A stretch of 64,000 nucleotides of DNA, taken from assembly GCF_018130065.1 (NCBI RefSeq), contig NZ_JAFCME010000023.1:1-64000 (forward strand), in the 5' to 3' direction. A program made the translations under genes and the position numbers. The first letter of the stretch is position 1; the number at the start of each line of letters is the position of its first letter. Shown one piece after another: positions 55,604 through 64,000 of this stretch. This DNA is from Bradyrhizobium sp. AUGA SZCCT0158. Its GTDB lineage: Bacteria > Pseudomonadota > Alphaproteobacteria > Rhizobiales > Xanthobacteraceae. The notes under the pieces were generated by a model. It saw only the letters and a program-made list of their open reading frames with translations, was not told the DNA's origin and did no database searches.

Positions 55604-56046
55604 GCCACCGCCACCGTCAAGCTCGCCCCATCGGCCTGCACGACCTTGACGCGGCTGCCGGCCGGCACATCGGGGCCCGCGACGCGCCAGATCGTGTCGT
55701 CGATCCGCACCGTGCCCGTGCCGTCGACGATCGGTTTTTCCAGCGTGAACTCCCGGCCGATCATCGCTTCGGTCCGCCGGTTGAGGAACGGGTTGCTCTG
55801 GCTGCTGCTGCCGGCGCTCTTGGCAAAATGCCGCCACGCCGGCACCGACGCAGCCGCGAACGCCGCGAACATCAAGAGCTGCGCCTGCCACGACGGATTG
55901 ATCGCAAACGACACCAGGCCGACCATCAGCGAGGAAAGACCGAGCCAGAACAGGAAGACACCCGGCGCCAGCAATTCCAGCGCCATCAGGATGAAGCCGA
56001 AGATCAGCCAGTTCCAGGTGCCCAGAGTAGCGAATATGTCGGCCAT
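55600..56046 (-). CDS. nfeD: NfeD-like membrane protein
   Basis: A 148-residue protein. Three to four N-terminal helices (LIFGFILMALELLAPGVFLF) then the soluble OB-fold (GREFTLEKPIVDGTGTVRID, DTIWRVAGPDVPAGSRVKVV). It partners the SPFH protein encoded upstream (56154-57167) in membrane quality control. ATG 56046 follows GGGAGGTCGTGTC. Confidence 0.92.
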   Translation of the reverse strand: MADIFATLGTWNWLIFGFILMALELLAPGVFLFWLGLSSLMVGLVSFAINPSWQAQLLMFAAFAAASVPAWRHFAKSAGSSSQSNPFLNRRTEAMIGREFTLEKPIVDGTGTVRIDDTIWRVAGPDVPAGSRVKVVQADGASLTVAVA

Positions 56047-56153
56047 GACACGACCTCCCTATCAACTCGTGCGATCCATCAACGCTTCGCTCGGCACCCT
56101 AAGAGCGAGCTTCGCTCGTCTCGACCCCCGCAAGCGCGGGAGAGGGAAGTCCC

Positions 56154-57167
56154 TCACCGCTGCGGCGAGAATGGTGACGGCGGCGGTGGCGGTGGCGGCG
56201 TGGCGGGACCGGTGCTCGGCACCGAACCACGCCGCGCGACTGCCGCGGTAGCCGCGTCACCGAAGGTCGCCTTGGCGATCTCGCCGATACCGGCGAGCGA
56301 GCCAAGAATGCTGGTGGCCTCGATCGGCAGCATGAGGATCTTCTGGTTCGGCGATTCAGCCAATTGCCCGAACGCCTTGATGTATTTGTCGGCGATGAAG
56401 TAATTCAGCGCGGCAACGTCGCCCTTGGAGATGGCTTCGGAAACCATCTGCGTCGCCTTGGCCTCGGCCTCGGCGGAACGCTCGCGCGCCTCGGCGTCGC
56501 GGAACGCGGCTTCCTTGCGGCCCTCGGCCTGCAGGATCTGGCCCTGCTTGGCGCCCTCGGCGCGCAGGATCTCCGACTGCCGCTGGCCTTCGGCCTGCAG
56601 AATGTCGGCGCGCTTGACGCGCTCGGCCTTCATCTGGCGACCCATGGCTTCCACAAGGTCCGCCGGCGGCACGATGTCCTTGATCTCGATGCGGTTGACC
56701 TTCAGCCCCCACGGCGACACCGCGGCATCGACCACGCGCAGCAGCCGCTCGTTGATCTCGTCGCGGTGCGACAGCACCTGGTCGAGGTCCATCGAACCCA
56801 TCACCGAGCGTATGTTGGTCATCGTCAGCACGATGATCGCCTGCTCGAGATGGGCGACCTCGTAGCTGGCCTTGGCGGCGTCGAACACCTGGAAGAAGGC
56901 GACGCCGTCCACCGTCACGGTGGCGTTGTCCTTGGTGATGACTTCCTGCTCGGGAATGTTGATCACCTGCTCCATCATGTTCATCTTGCGGCCGACGCGG
57001 TCGAAATAGGGAACGATGATGTTCAACCCCGGCGACAGCGTGCGGGTGTATTTGCCGAACCGTTCGATGGTCCAGTCATAGCCTTGCGGCACCGTCTTGA
57101 CGCCGGCGAACAGGGTCACAATGACCAGCAGCAAAAACGCAATCGCGAAAATGTCGAAACCAGTCAT
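56154..57167 (-). CDS. SPFH/stomatin family membrane protein (QmcA-like)
   Basis: A 337-residue protein; ATG 57167 follows TTGGAGGGAATTC. One N-terminal helix (DIFAIAFLLLVIVTLFAGVK), the SPFH/band 7 domain (VPQGYDWTIERFGKYTRTLS), a long Glu/Ala coiled coil (~215-270), and a Pro-rich end (PATPPPPPPPSPFSPQR). It forms a ring around partner membrane proteins and works with NfeD. The two genes lie 107 bases apart. Confidence 0.92.
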   Translation of the reverse strand: MTGFDIFAIAFLLLVIVTLFAGVKTVPQGYDWTIERFGKYTRTLSPGLNIIVPYFDRVGRKMNMMEQVINIPEQEVITKDNATVTVDGVAFFQVFDAAKASYEVAHLEQAIIVLTMTNIRSVMGSMDLDQVLSHRDEINERLLRVVDAAVSPWGLKVNRIEIKDIVPPADLVEAMGRQMKAERVKRADILQAEGQRQSEILRAEGAKQGQILQAEGRKEAAFRDAEARERSAEAEAKATQMVSEAISKGDVAALNYFIADKYIKAFGQLAESPNQKILMLPIEATSILGSLAGIGEIAKATFGDAATAAVARRGSVPSTGPATPPPPPPPSPFSPQR

Positions 57168-57322
57168 GAATTCCCTCCAAAACCGGCAAGACCGTTGCCG
57201 GACGCGGTCGTCCATATGTCTGCCGGATGCCACCGCCGGTTCAGCCCGGCTGTTCTCTAGCAATGGTTACGTAGGGAGCCGTTTGACGCCCGCCAGATGT
57301 ATGCTGTCTGACCAGGAAAATA

Positions 57323-58360
57323 TCAAATCCAGCCTTGGAGCTCGCGCAACACGAGCTGGCGGATCACGTCCATGCCGGGCTCGGAGTCGTTGAGGCAGGG
57401 GATCGCCGCGAACTGCTCGCCGCCATTATGTTTGAAGATTTCGGAGTTTTCCTGCGCGATCTCTTCCAGCGTCTCCAGGCAATCGGCGGAGAAGCCGGGG
57501 GTCACCACGGCAATGCGCTTGACACCATCCTTCGCGAGCTGCGCGATGGTCTTGTCGGTGTAGGGCTGCAGCCATTCGTCGAAACCGAAGCGCGATTGAA
57601 ATGTAAGCAGCAGTTTGGAGGCATCAAGCCCCATGCGTCGGCGCAACGCGTCCGTTGTTGCGATGCACTGCGCCTGGTAGGGATCGCCCTTGTCGACATA
57701 CTTTTGCGGCATGCCGTGAAATGAGGCGACGATCAGTTCGGGTTGGAACGGCAAGGTCGCCAGATGCGCGTTGATTGAGACCGCCAGAGCGTCGATGTAA
57801 TCGGGGTCGTCATAATAAGGCGGCGTCACCCGCAATATCGGCTGCGCGCGCATGCCGGCCAGCACGCGGAAAACCTCGTCGCACACGGTGGCCGAGGTCG
57901 CCGCGGAATATTGCGGATAGAGCGGCACGACCAGCAGGCGGTCGCAGCCTTGCGCGGTCAGGGCATCGATGCGCGAGCGGATCGACGGATTGCCGTAACG
58001 CATCGCCCAATCGACCACGACGTGGTCATGGTCCGCGATCGCCTCCGCCAGCTTTTCGGCCTGCGCGCGCGTGATGGTCTTGAGCGGCGATTCGTTCTTC
58101 TCGACGTTCCAGATCTTCCGGTAGTCGCGCGCCTTGCGGCGGGGACGGATGCGCAAAATGATGCCGTTGAGGATCAGCTTCCAGCGCAGCCCCTGGTCCT
58201 CGATCACGCGCGGGTCGGAGAGAAATTCCTTGAGGTAGACCCGCACGCCCCTGGTATCGGCCGTATCGGGCGTGCCGAGATTGACCAGCAGCACGCCGAC
58301 ACGCTCGGGCTTGGCTTCCGGCGCAGGCTTCGCACTTCCTATGGGAACGACCACGGTCAT
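57323..58360 (-). CDS. hemH: Ferrochelatase (HemH)
   Basis: A 345-residue enzyme inserting Fe2+ into protoporphyrin IX. ATG 58360 is used; further upstream residues are not family-like. Motifs: GVLLVNLGTPDTADTRGVRV, RYGNPSIRSRI, LIVASFHGMPQKYVDKGDPY (catalytic His), and TVTPGF-like VVTPGFSADCLETLEEIAQE. Class is the usual proteobacterial ferrochelatase. Confidence 0.96.
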   Translation of the reverse strand: MTVVVPIGSAKPAPEAKPERVGVLLVNLGTPDTADTRGVRVYLKEFLSDPRVIEDQGLRWKLILNGIILRIRPRRKARDYRKIWNVEKNESPLKTITRAQAEKLAEAIADHDHVVVDWAMRYGNPSIRSRIDALTAQGCDRLLVVPLYPQYSAATSATVCDEVFRVLAGMRAQPILRVTPPYYDDPDYIDALAVSINAHLATLPFQPELIVASFHGMPQKYVDKGDPYQAQCIATTDALRRRMGLDASKLLLTFQSRFGFDEWLQPYTDKTIAQLAKDGVKRIAVVTPGFSADCLETLEEIAQENSEIFKHNGGEQFAAIPCLNDSEPGMDVIRQLVLRELQGWI

Positions 58361-58448
58361 GATTTCCGTGGCTTCGCGCGTTGCACCATCCTTGTCAAGA
58401 CAAGCATCGGTTCGATACGCTGAGGTCTTGCCGCGGGCGGGAGGAACC

Positions 58449-58847
58449 ATGACGGTCGCCGAATGGTGCGTTTTCGGAACGCTGTTGCTGTACTTGCTGA
58501 CGATCGCCTCGGTCAAATGGATCGGGTTTCGCCGTTTCGACAATGCCAGGCCCCGCGACCCCGATTTCTACGAGGATCCGATCCGCGCCCGGGCGCTGGG
58601 CGCCCATCAGAACGGCATCGAGGCGTTTCCGTTTTTCGCGGTCGCGGTGCTGCTCGCCGAGTTTCGCCTCGGGCCGCAACACCTGATCGACGAGCTGGCG
58701 GTGTTGTTCCTGATCGTGCGGATCGCCTATGTCTTCACCTATCTCGGCAACCGCCCGACGCTGCGCTCGATCCTGTGGTCCATCGGCTTTGCGATCAACA
58801 TCGCGATCTTCTTCCTGCCGGCGGTCAAGGGGTATTTGCCGGGGTAG
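58449..58847 (+). CDS. MAPEG family membrane protein
   Basis: A 132-residue protein from ATG 58449 (GGGAGGAACC upstream). Four helices, with the MAPEG segment RARALGAHQNGIEAFPFFAV and AYVFTYLGNRPTLRSILWSI. Bacterial members may act in glutathione or lipid peroxide chemistry. It is divergent from hemH (88 bases). Confidence 0.88.
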   Translation: MTVAEWCVFGTLLLYLLTIASVKWIGFRRFDNARPRDPDFYEDPIRARALGAHQNGIEAFPFFAVAVLLAEFRLGPQHLIDELAVLFLIVRIAYVFTYLGNRPTLRSILWSIGFAINIAIFFLPAVKGYLPG

Positions 58848-58857
58848 TACCATCTCT

Positions 58858-59000
58858 CGTCGTCCCGGCCTTGAGCTCAGATGCGCAGTTGCGCATCGGG
58901 GAACCCATACCGCGGGATCTTTCGATGAGGCTCGGTAGCAGAGACCATTCGCAAAACTTCTTCCTGTGGTTATGGGTCCCGGCTCAAGGCCGGGACGACG
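58858..59000. repeat. Palindromic repeat (CGTCGTCCCGGCC family)
   Basis: TCGTCGTCCCGGCCTTGAG at the left is matched by GGCTCAAGGCCGGGACGACG at the right. Inside is CAGATGCGCAGTTGCGCATC, the same core as in 42322-42407. Confidence 0.85.
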
Positions 59001-59051
59001 GTGGTGTTTGTGGTTGCACCATCATCCAAACGCAGTTTCGCATTCTCGCGA

Positions 59052-59553
59052 CGCAATGCGCCCGAGCTTTGCCAGAAACTTCCCGCCCTCTCATAGAGAG
59101 GGCGCAGGGAAGACCGGGTGCGCGCTGCACCCGCGGTCCCGTGTGCGGTTAGCACAAGAAATGCTGCACACGAGCATACAGGGCAGCGGTGAACACCCGG
59201 CCTTCCCTGCGCAATGGCTTTACGGCTTATGCCGTGATCTCCCCGGAGACGAGTTCTTGGTTGACTCCGTCGCTGCCGTTCGGCTTGCGCCGACCCGACA
59301 GCTTGACGCCAGCAACGGGCGCCAGGACCACACGGTTTTGCCGTACGCTTATCCACGCCGTCGTCGAGGCGTAAACCAGCGTCCACCGCAACCCGTCCAA
59401 CGTCCGTGACGACGGCCGACGCCCTTCTGACCAGGACGGGATGGCCAACACATACGCCTGATTTGCCTTCTGGTAAACAGAAATATTTTTTATTTAGGGG
59501 CTTGACATGATTTCCGTAAAACAGAACTGATTTGCCCGTCGGGTTGTTTTGCC
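59052..59553. repeat. Long dispersed repeat block; right part repeated at 1-169
   Basis: About 500 bases of non-coding sequence. From 59389 to 59553 it matches the first ~169 bases of the window. Open frames inside it (e.g. 59189-59374) are short and look like spurious calls; their products resemble the kind of hypothetical proteins that repeats yield. It lies between the MAPEG gene and a small membrane protein gene. The other end of the repeat is not known from this window. Confidence 0.75.
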
Positions 59554-59696
59554 GCAGGCATGGCTGCCTTAGCCGCATTGGTCGGTGGCAGCCATCCTGG
59601 GGCACCCACAGTTCACATTGAACCTTCAAGCGGCTGGATCGCACCAAGGCTGCATCAGCGCGGCTCGCTCCAAGGCGACGCGGGAGATTTCATGTG

Positions 59697-60038
59697 ATGG
59701 ATACTGTGATGGATAGTGCCGTACAATCCCGCCGGTTCAGCATTATCGGCAGCGTGACAGGCCTGTTGGCGCTGCTGGTCTCGGCGCTGACGCAATTGGT
59801 GCCGGGGGTCTATCTTTCCGGGCTCGTCGGTCAGGCGACCTGGAACGAGGTACTCTCAACGGGGGCGGCCGCGCTCGGCGTGATCGCCATCTCTTTCGCC
59901 GTCGTCGCAATCATCGTGAAGGAAGGAAAGCTGCTGGCAGGTATCGCGGCCGTCCTCGGCTTCGCAGCCATCGCCGTCCAGATATGGTGGGTTCTGCTCA
60001 TCCTGGCGATCGCAATCATCATCATCAACTCGCTATAA
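59697..60038 (+). CDS. Small four-helix membrane protein
   Basis: A 113-residue protein from ATG 59697 with GGGAGATTT upstream; a GTG directly before it is an alternative. Four hydrophobic segments (IIGSVTGLLALLVSALTQLV, TGAAALGVIAISFAVVAIIV and two more near the end). No family recognised. It is convergent with the kinase gene of the kai operon. Confidence 0.7.
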   Translation: MDTVMDSAVQSRRFSIIGSVTGLLALLVSALTQLVPGVYLSGLVGQATWNEVLSTGAAALGVIAISFAVVAIIVKEGKLLAGIAAVLGFAAIAVQIWWVLLILAIAIIIINSL

Positions 60039-60164
60039 TCCTGAACGCGCAGGATGGGGTGGGGATGAAAATGCAGTCCGCCGTTCGAACGATAAAATGC
60101 ACCGTTACCGTAACCCCTCGCATGAAATAGACCCCTACGCGGTTCCGGCAAAGACGCCCGTTAT

Positions 60165-62051
60165 CTAACTGCACCGAATACCGAACCTTCGAAGTGCCGC
60201 CAAAAGGCTTTCGGAATCAAATGGTTTGGAGAGGAATACCAATCGTTCATCATGCGCAAATCTGCGACGAACGCTGTCGTCGGCATAGCCGGTCGCCAGG
60301 ATGATCGGCAGATCAGGTTGAACTGCGCGAATATCCGCAACCAATTCGTCACCCCGCCGGTCTGGCAATCCAAGGTCGATAATTGCGCCGGCAAGCTCGC
60401 CGTGCTCAGCCCGAAATTTCGTCAACCCCTCCGAGGCGCTTGCAGCCCCCAGGACGGCGCATCCGGCGTCAACGAGAACGTCTGCGAGAAACATTTGGAC
60501 CAGGAATTCATCCTCAACCACGAGAATGCGCGTCTCCCGCTGCTCCCGTTGACGATCCAGCAATTCACGAATTCGCGTTGCGAGCGCGGCGTAGGTGAAG
60601 GGCTTGTTGAGCAATTCAATCTCGGCATCAAGCCTGCCCTCGTGGACCAAGGCGCCGGCGGCGTAAGCCGTTGTCATCAAGACTTGAATAGAGGGGCGGT
60701 TTGCCCGAGCGCGTTCCGCCAAAACTCGGCCATCCATGCCGCCCGGCAGCCCAAGGTCGGTAAACAACAGGCAAATGTCATTCTCGCGGGTAAGGATCTC
60801 AAGCGCGGACCGTGCGTCAATGGCTTCAAAGACCCGATAACCCAACTCGCGCAGGCTATTGACCGTGTAGCTACGAACGTCCGCTTCGTCCTCGACGACG
60901 AGAACTGTCTCGCCTTGTTTGGCGCGCGGCGCATCCGCGGCCGCCTGCGGCTCCGCGACAGGAGTCCATGTGGGAACAGCGGCATCCATGACCTTCGGCA
61001 GATAAATTTTGACTGATGTGCCGATACCGGGTTCGCTGTAAAGCTTCACGTGACCGCCGCTCTGCCTGACAAACCCATAGACCTGGCTCAACCCCAAACC
61101 CGTCCCGCGCCCGCCAGCCTTTGTCGTGAAGAACGGCTCAAAAACCTGCTTGAGCACATCGGGCGTCATCCCCATTCCCGTGTCTGTAACGGAAATGAGA
61201 ACATAGGGCCCACTTGCGATATCGGCGTTGACTGTCGGATGCTCGGAATCGAGTTCGACGTTGGACGTTTCGATCACAAGTTGCCCACCCGACGGCATCG
61301 CGTCGCGTGCGTTGACCGCAAGGTTCAGAATCGCCGCTTCGAGTTCTGTGGGATCGATTTCAACGTTCCAAGGGTCTTTGATCAATCCGGTCCGCACGAC
61401 GATCTGCTCGCCGAGTGTGCGCTGGAGCAAATCGGACATCCCGGAAACGAGACGGTTGACGTCAAGCAACTGGGGTTCGAGCGGTTTCCGCCGCGCAAAC
61501 GCCAGCAATTTCTCCGTGAGCTTCGCGGCCTGTCGTGCGCCCCGGTTGGCATTTTCCAGCGCGCGCGATAACGCAGGATCAGTGGCAGAAAATCGACGTT
61601 GAGCGCTCTCCAGATTGCCCAGCACGACCGTCAGAAGATTGTTGAAGTCGTGCGCTATCCCCGCCGTCAGCAATCCGACCGCTTCCATTTTTGCCGAATG
61701 TCTCAGACGTTCCTCGGTGGCCTTGCGGGCCGAGACATCCCGAAGGCTTGCAAGGCGGACCGGCTGACGATCCCAGGTCGTATCAACAATCCGTATTTCC
61801 GCGTCAATTTGGTCGCCGTCCGGCTTGTGGATGGCGATTTCAGCTGTGTCTCCGGCGATAAACGGTATTCCGATCGGACGCCCGATCAATAGCTCGGCCT
61901 GCCGCCCGAAAATCTGCTCTGCGGCGGGGTTCGCAAACAGCACGGTTCCGTTCTCGTCAATCACAATGATCCCGTCGGCATTTTTCTCGACAAGGAATCT
62001 AATCTCGGCTTGATCGATGCCGCTGCGGGAATTGGCATCCGCACTATTCAT
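60165..62051 (-). CDS. Hybrid histidine kinase: PAS, HisKA, HATPase, two receivers
   Basis: A 628-residue soluble kinase. PAS at ~15-110 (ADGIIVIDENGTVLFANPAA), HisKA with His134 (GIAHDFNNLLTVVLGNLESA), HATPase with N (ILNLAVNARDAMPSGG) and G (DTGMGMTP, GRGTGLGLS) boxes, receiver 1 with Asp432 (LLFTDLGLPGGMDG) and receiver 2 with Asp559 (AGAIIDLGLP). No membrane helix. It lies 29 bases after kaiC on the same strand, so it is the likely output or input kinase of the Kai system. Confidence 0.93.
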   Translation of the reverse strand: MNSADANSRSGIDQAEIRFLVEKNADGIIVIDENGTVLFANPAAEQIFGRQAELLIGRPIGIPFIAGDTAEIAIHKPDGDQIDAEIRIVDTTWDRQPVRLASLRDVSARKATEERLRHSAKMEAVGLLTAGIAHDFNNLLTVVLGNLESAQRRFSATDPALSRALENANRGARQAAKLTEKLLAFARRKPLEPQLLDVNRLVSGMSDLLQRTLGEQIVVRTGLIKDPWNVEIDPTELEAAILNLAVNARDAMPSGGQLVIETSNVELDSEHPTVNADIASGPYVLISVTDTGMGMTPDVLKQVFEPFFTTKAGGRGTGLGLSQVYGFVRQSGGHVKLYSEPGIGTSVKIYLPKVMDAAVPTWTPVAEPQAAADAPRAKQGETVLVVEDEADVRSYTVNSLRELGYRVFEAIDARSALEILTRENDICLLFTDLGLPGGMDGRVLAERARANRPSIQVLMTTAYAAGALVHEGRLDAEIELLNKPFTYAALATRIRELLDRQREQRETRILVVEDEFLVQMFLADVLVDAGCAVLGAASASEGLTKFRAEHGELAGAIIDLGLPDRRGDELVADIRAVQPDLPIILATGYADDSVRRRFAHDERLVFLSKPFDSESLLAALRRFGIRCS

Positions 62052-62080
62052 GGTATCGACCTTGCCGCCTGTTCACCGCT

Positions 62081-63562
62081 TCATCGTGCAATATCATCAC
62101 CGGTGAACACGTTTGGCGCGGTTTTGAAGGACTCGCCAAAGTGCATGCCGGCGCTGTCGATTGTGAACTTCCGAATTTCCTTGGCATGCTCGCTGCCTCG
62201 CATCTTTAGCACCATAAGACCTCTATTCATGGTGTTCTGCTCCTGGATGTAGCGCAGCAAGATGATGGAATCGGTCAAGGTCGAGATGTGCTGCTCGCTG
62301 ACGCTCTCACCACCGATGAGGGATTTGCTGGTGGCGGTACAGAGCCCGGCAATTTCCCGCTTCTTGATGAAGGAGGTAAGGCTGATCAGAAATTCGCGGA
62401 ACCCGGTATCCGGGGCGATCCGCTCCAACGCGGAGAGGCTGTCCACCGCAATGCGGTTCGGCTGGAATTCGTCGACAAGGCTCTGGATGGTGAGCAGATG
62501 ATCCGGCAGCCCCTGCGCTTCAGGATAGAGACAGACGATTTTGAGTTTTCCCGCAGCCTCCATCTGAGCAAAATCGGCGCCCCAACCGCTCGCATTGCGG
62601 AAGAGCTGGCCTTTGCTTTCCTCATACCCAAACAGAATGGCCTTCTCTCCGGCGACTACGCCGCCGGCGAGAAAGTTGGTGACGAGCAGGGTCTTGCCGG
62701 TGCCTGTTGCACCGCTCACCAGCGTCACGCTGTCGCGAAAAAAGCCGCCCCCGCACATTTTGTCGATTTCAGAATTTCCACTTGTGACGCGCACCGTGCT
62801 TGATTGCTGTTCCAGGCGAAGCGAGGAAAGCGGGACAGCGACGACGCCCTGGTTCGCCAGCAGGGTAAAGGGTGCCTCACCTTCGGCGTGATGGCTGCCG
62901 CGCATCTTGAGGACCTCGATGGTGCGGCGACGCTTTTCGCGATAAAGGACGTTGCGCAAAATAACGACGTTGTCTGCAACGAACTCTTCCAGGCGATGTC
63001 GCGTGATCTCTCCATATTCACTATTGCGTTCCGCCGTCATGAGCACCGTAAGGCCGGACTTTTTGAGGGCGCTGCTGATATGAAACAGCTCGCGACGCAG
63101 TATCTTCGGGTCGCCGATAAAATGGTCAAAAAGTTGAGTAAGCGAATCCAGAACGACGCGCTTGGCGTTTACGGTCTTGACTGCATGCTGAACGCGAGAG
63201 AGCAAACCAACCAGATCGAAATCGCCGATAATCAATTCATCGCTTGCCGGCGGACTGGCATCGACAAATCCCAGGCGCCCGTCTTTGCGCCATTTCGCCA
63301 GTTCCCAGCCAAATCCCCGCATATTGGCTTCAATATCCGCCGGCGGTTCCTCGAACGTTACAAGCACGCCATTCTCACCAAAAGTCGTAATTCCGTGTGC
63401 GAGAAATTGTGTCGCGAAGACCGTTTTGCCGCTTCCAGGCGTGCCACCAACGACCGTGGTTCGAGCGCGAGGCAACCCACCCATAACCAGTTCATCGAAG
63501 GCCTGAACGCCGGTCTGAACCCGATCCAGCACGGCAGCAATGTCGGCATCCTCTGTGGTCAT
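62081..63562 (-). CDS. kaiC: KaiC-like double RecA ATPase/kinase
   Basis: A 493-residue protein. CI half: Walker A GGTPGSGKT (39-47), catalytic Glu71-Glu72 (TFEEPPADIEANMRGFGWEL). CII half: Walker A GATGTGKT (284-291), Glu314-Glu315. The two autophosphorylation sites of KaiC are kept as Ser427-Thr428 in SEQHISTLTDSIILL. The C-terminal tail to which KaiA binds in cyanobacteria is short here, and no KaiA is encoded. ATGA overlap with kaiB (63559-63562). It is a full KaiC of the proteobacterial kind. Confidence 0.95.
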   Translation of the reverse strand: MTTEDADIAAVLDRVQTGVQAFDELVMGGLPRARTTVVGGTPGSGKTVFATQFLAHGITTFGENGVLVTFEEPPADIEANMRGFGWELAKWRKDGRLGFVDASPPASDELIIGDFDLVGLLSRVQHAVKTVNAKRVVLDSLTQLFDHFIGDPKILRRELFHISSALKKSGLTVLMTAERNSEYGEITRHRLEEFVADNVVILRNVLYREKRRRTIEVLKMRGSHHAEGEAPFTLLANQGVVAVPLSSLRLEQQSSTVRVTSGNSEIDKMCGGGFFRDSVTLVSGATGTGKTLLVTNFLAGGVVAGEKAILFGYEESKGQLFRNASGWGADFAQMEAAGKLKIVCLYPEAQGLPDHLLTIQSLVDEFQPNRIAVDSLSALERIAPDTGFREFLISLTSFIKKREIAGLCTATSKSLIGGESVSEQHISTLTDSIILLRYIQEQNTMNRGLMVLKMRGSEHAKEIRKFTIDSAGMHFGESFKTAPNVFTGDDIAR

Positions 63563-63849
63563 GCTTTTGTTCCTTCAGATTCGATTCCGAGAAAATCGAG
63601 GACCCTCTCCACGTCGCTGAGATCACCGATTATCCGCCGCGGGCGAACAGGGTGTTCAAGAGCGAGTGTCGGCGTGGCGATGATCGCAGCTTGCTCGGCG
63701 AGTTCCGGATTCTTGAGCACATCGATAATTTCGACGGCCAGTCCGTCGCGCGCCTTCGCGACGTCTCGCAGGCGCCGCAGATTCTGCTCCGCTCGGCGAG
63801 AGGTCGCTGACGGTCCGGCGATGTAGAGTCGAAGCAAGAGGTTGGTCAC
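63559..63849 (-). CDS. kaiB: KaiB-like protein
   Basis: About 96 residues if started at GTG 63849 (VTNLLLRLYIAGPSATSRRA); this length is the usual one for KaiB, whereas an earlier start (ATG 63942) would add ~30 residues unlike the family. The thioredoxin-like KaiB pattern follows: LRLYIAGPSATSRRAEQNLR and EIIDVLKNPELAEQAAIIAT, then TPTLALEHPVRPRRIIGDLS. Its end overlaps kaiC by four bases. KaiB binds KaiC's CI ring and can switch fold in cyanobacteria. Confidence 0.92.
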   Translation of the reverse strand: MTNLLLRLYIAGPSATSRRAEQNLRRLRDVAKARDGLAVEIIDVLKNPELAEQAAIIATPTLALEHPVRPRRIIGDLSDVERVLDFLGIESEGTKA

Positions 63850-64000
63850 GTCGGAATCGCCTTCTTGGCGCTGAGAAACATCGGGCGTCGCCGATGAAGC
63901 CGCACTGACCTCGCACCGCGCATGCGGACCATGGCGGCACATCCGAATGCCGCCATGACTCGTCCTAGAAGACACGGTGGCCGGCTTTCCGGCAAGAGAG

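Noticed and set aside
59189..59374. Short plus-strand open frame inside the repeat block
   Set aside because: It lies within a dispersed repeat, has no ribosome site and its product has no domain. Repeats of this kind yield spurious open frames.

Overview
The window reads as chromosome of an alphaproteobacterium of the Bradyrhizobiaceae, most likely Bradyrhizobium or a close relative. Signs are the high G+C, the many short dispersed palindromic repeats between genes, a ROSE-like RNA thermometer before a class A small heat shock gene, a class III cyclase fused to a TolB/FlgO-like and TPR region, a CpdR-type receiver and a KaiB/KaiC pair without KaiA. No insertion sequence, prophage, integrase or CRISPR array was found; most of the window looks like ordinary chromosome.

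Left part (1-11.5 kb). A truncated dispersed repeat opens the window. Then come a CadC-like winged-helix/TolB-like/TPR regulator, an MddA-type methanethiol methyltransferase, a zinc-ribbon protein, a coupled membrane/GNAT-like pair, and a membrane-stress module: PspA, two YiaA/B-like proteins and two related four-helix proteins, divergent from a TetR regulator across three palindromes.

11.5-30 kb. A four-gene operon (two amidohydrolases, a Rieske ferredoxin, a quinone oxidoreductase) lies divergent from sorAB (sulfite dehydrogenase). An FAD oxidoreductase, opgD-opgH (periplasmic glucans), azlCD, tRNA-Val(GAC), cpdR, an N-formylglutamate amidohydrolase, an unannotated small RNA with anti-Shine-Dalgarno segments, hisN, an isochorismatase-like hydrolase, a Bug-type binding protein and a tiny twin-CX3C exported protein follow.

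30-44.5 kb. A divergent CorA-like protein faces a canonical CorA. Next are a frameshifted KdpD-like sensor remnant, a LysR/GST pair, TauE/SafE and LysE transporters, the cyclase-TolB-TPR protein, a possible heme-thiolate peroxidase, a GFA enzyme, a lysophospholipase-like hydrolase, hsp20 with a heat-shock promoter and thermometer, a secreted alpha/beta hydrolase and a proline-rich exported protein.

44.5-64 kb. gltB and gltD (glutamate synthase) have a candidate sigma-54 promoter and a repeat between them. Then come a Gly/Arg-rich exported protein, an outer-membrane barrel, kdsD (KDO pathway), an AhpD-like protein with an HxlR regulator and paired operators, nfeD with an SPFH protein, hemH, a MAPEG protein, a large repeat block with a second copy of the repeat that opens the window, and a leftward kaiB-kaiC-hybrid histidine kinase operon that looks like a KaiA-less timing or redox system.

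All family assignments come from reading the translated sequences; no database search was run.
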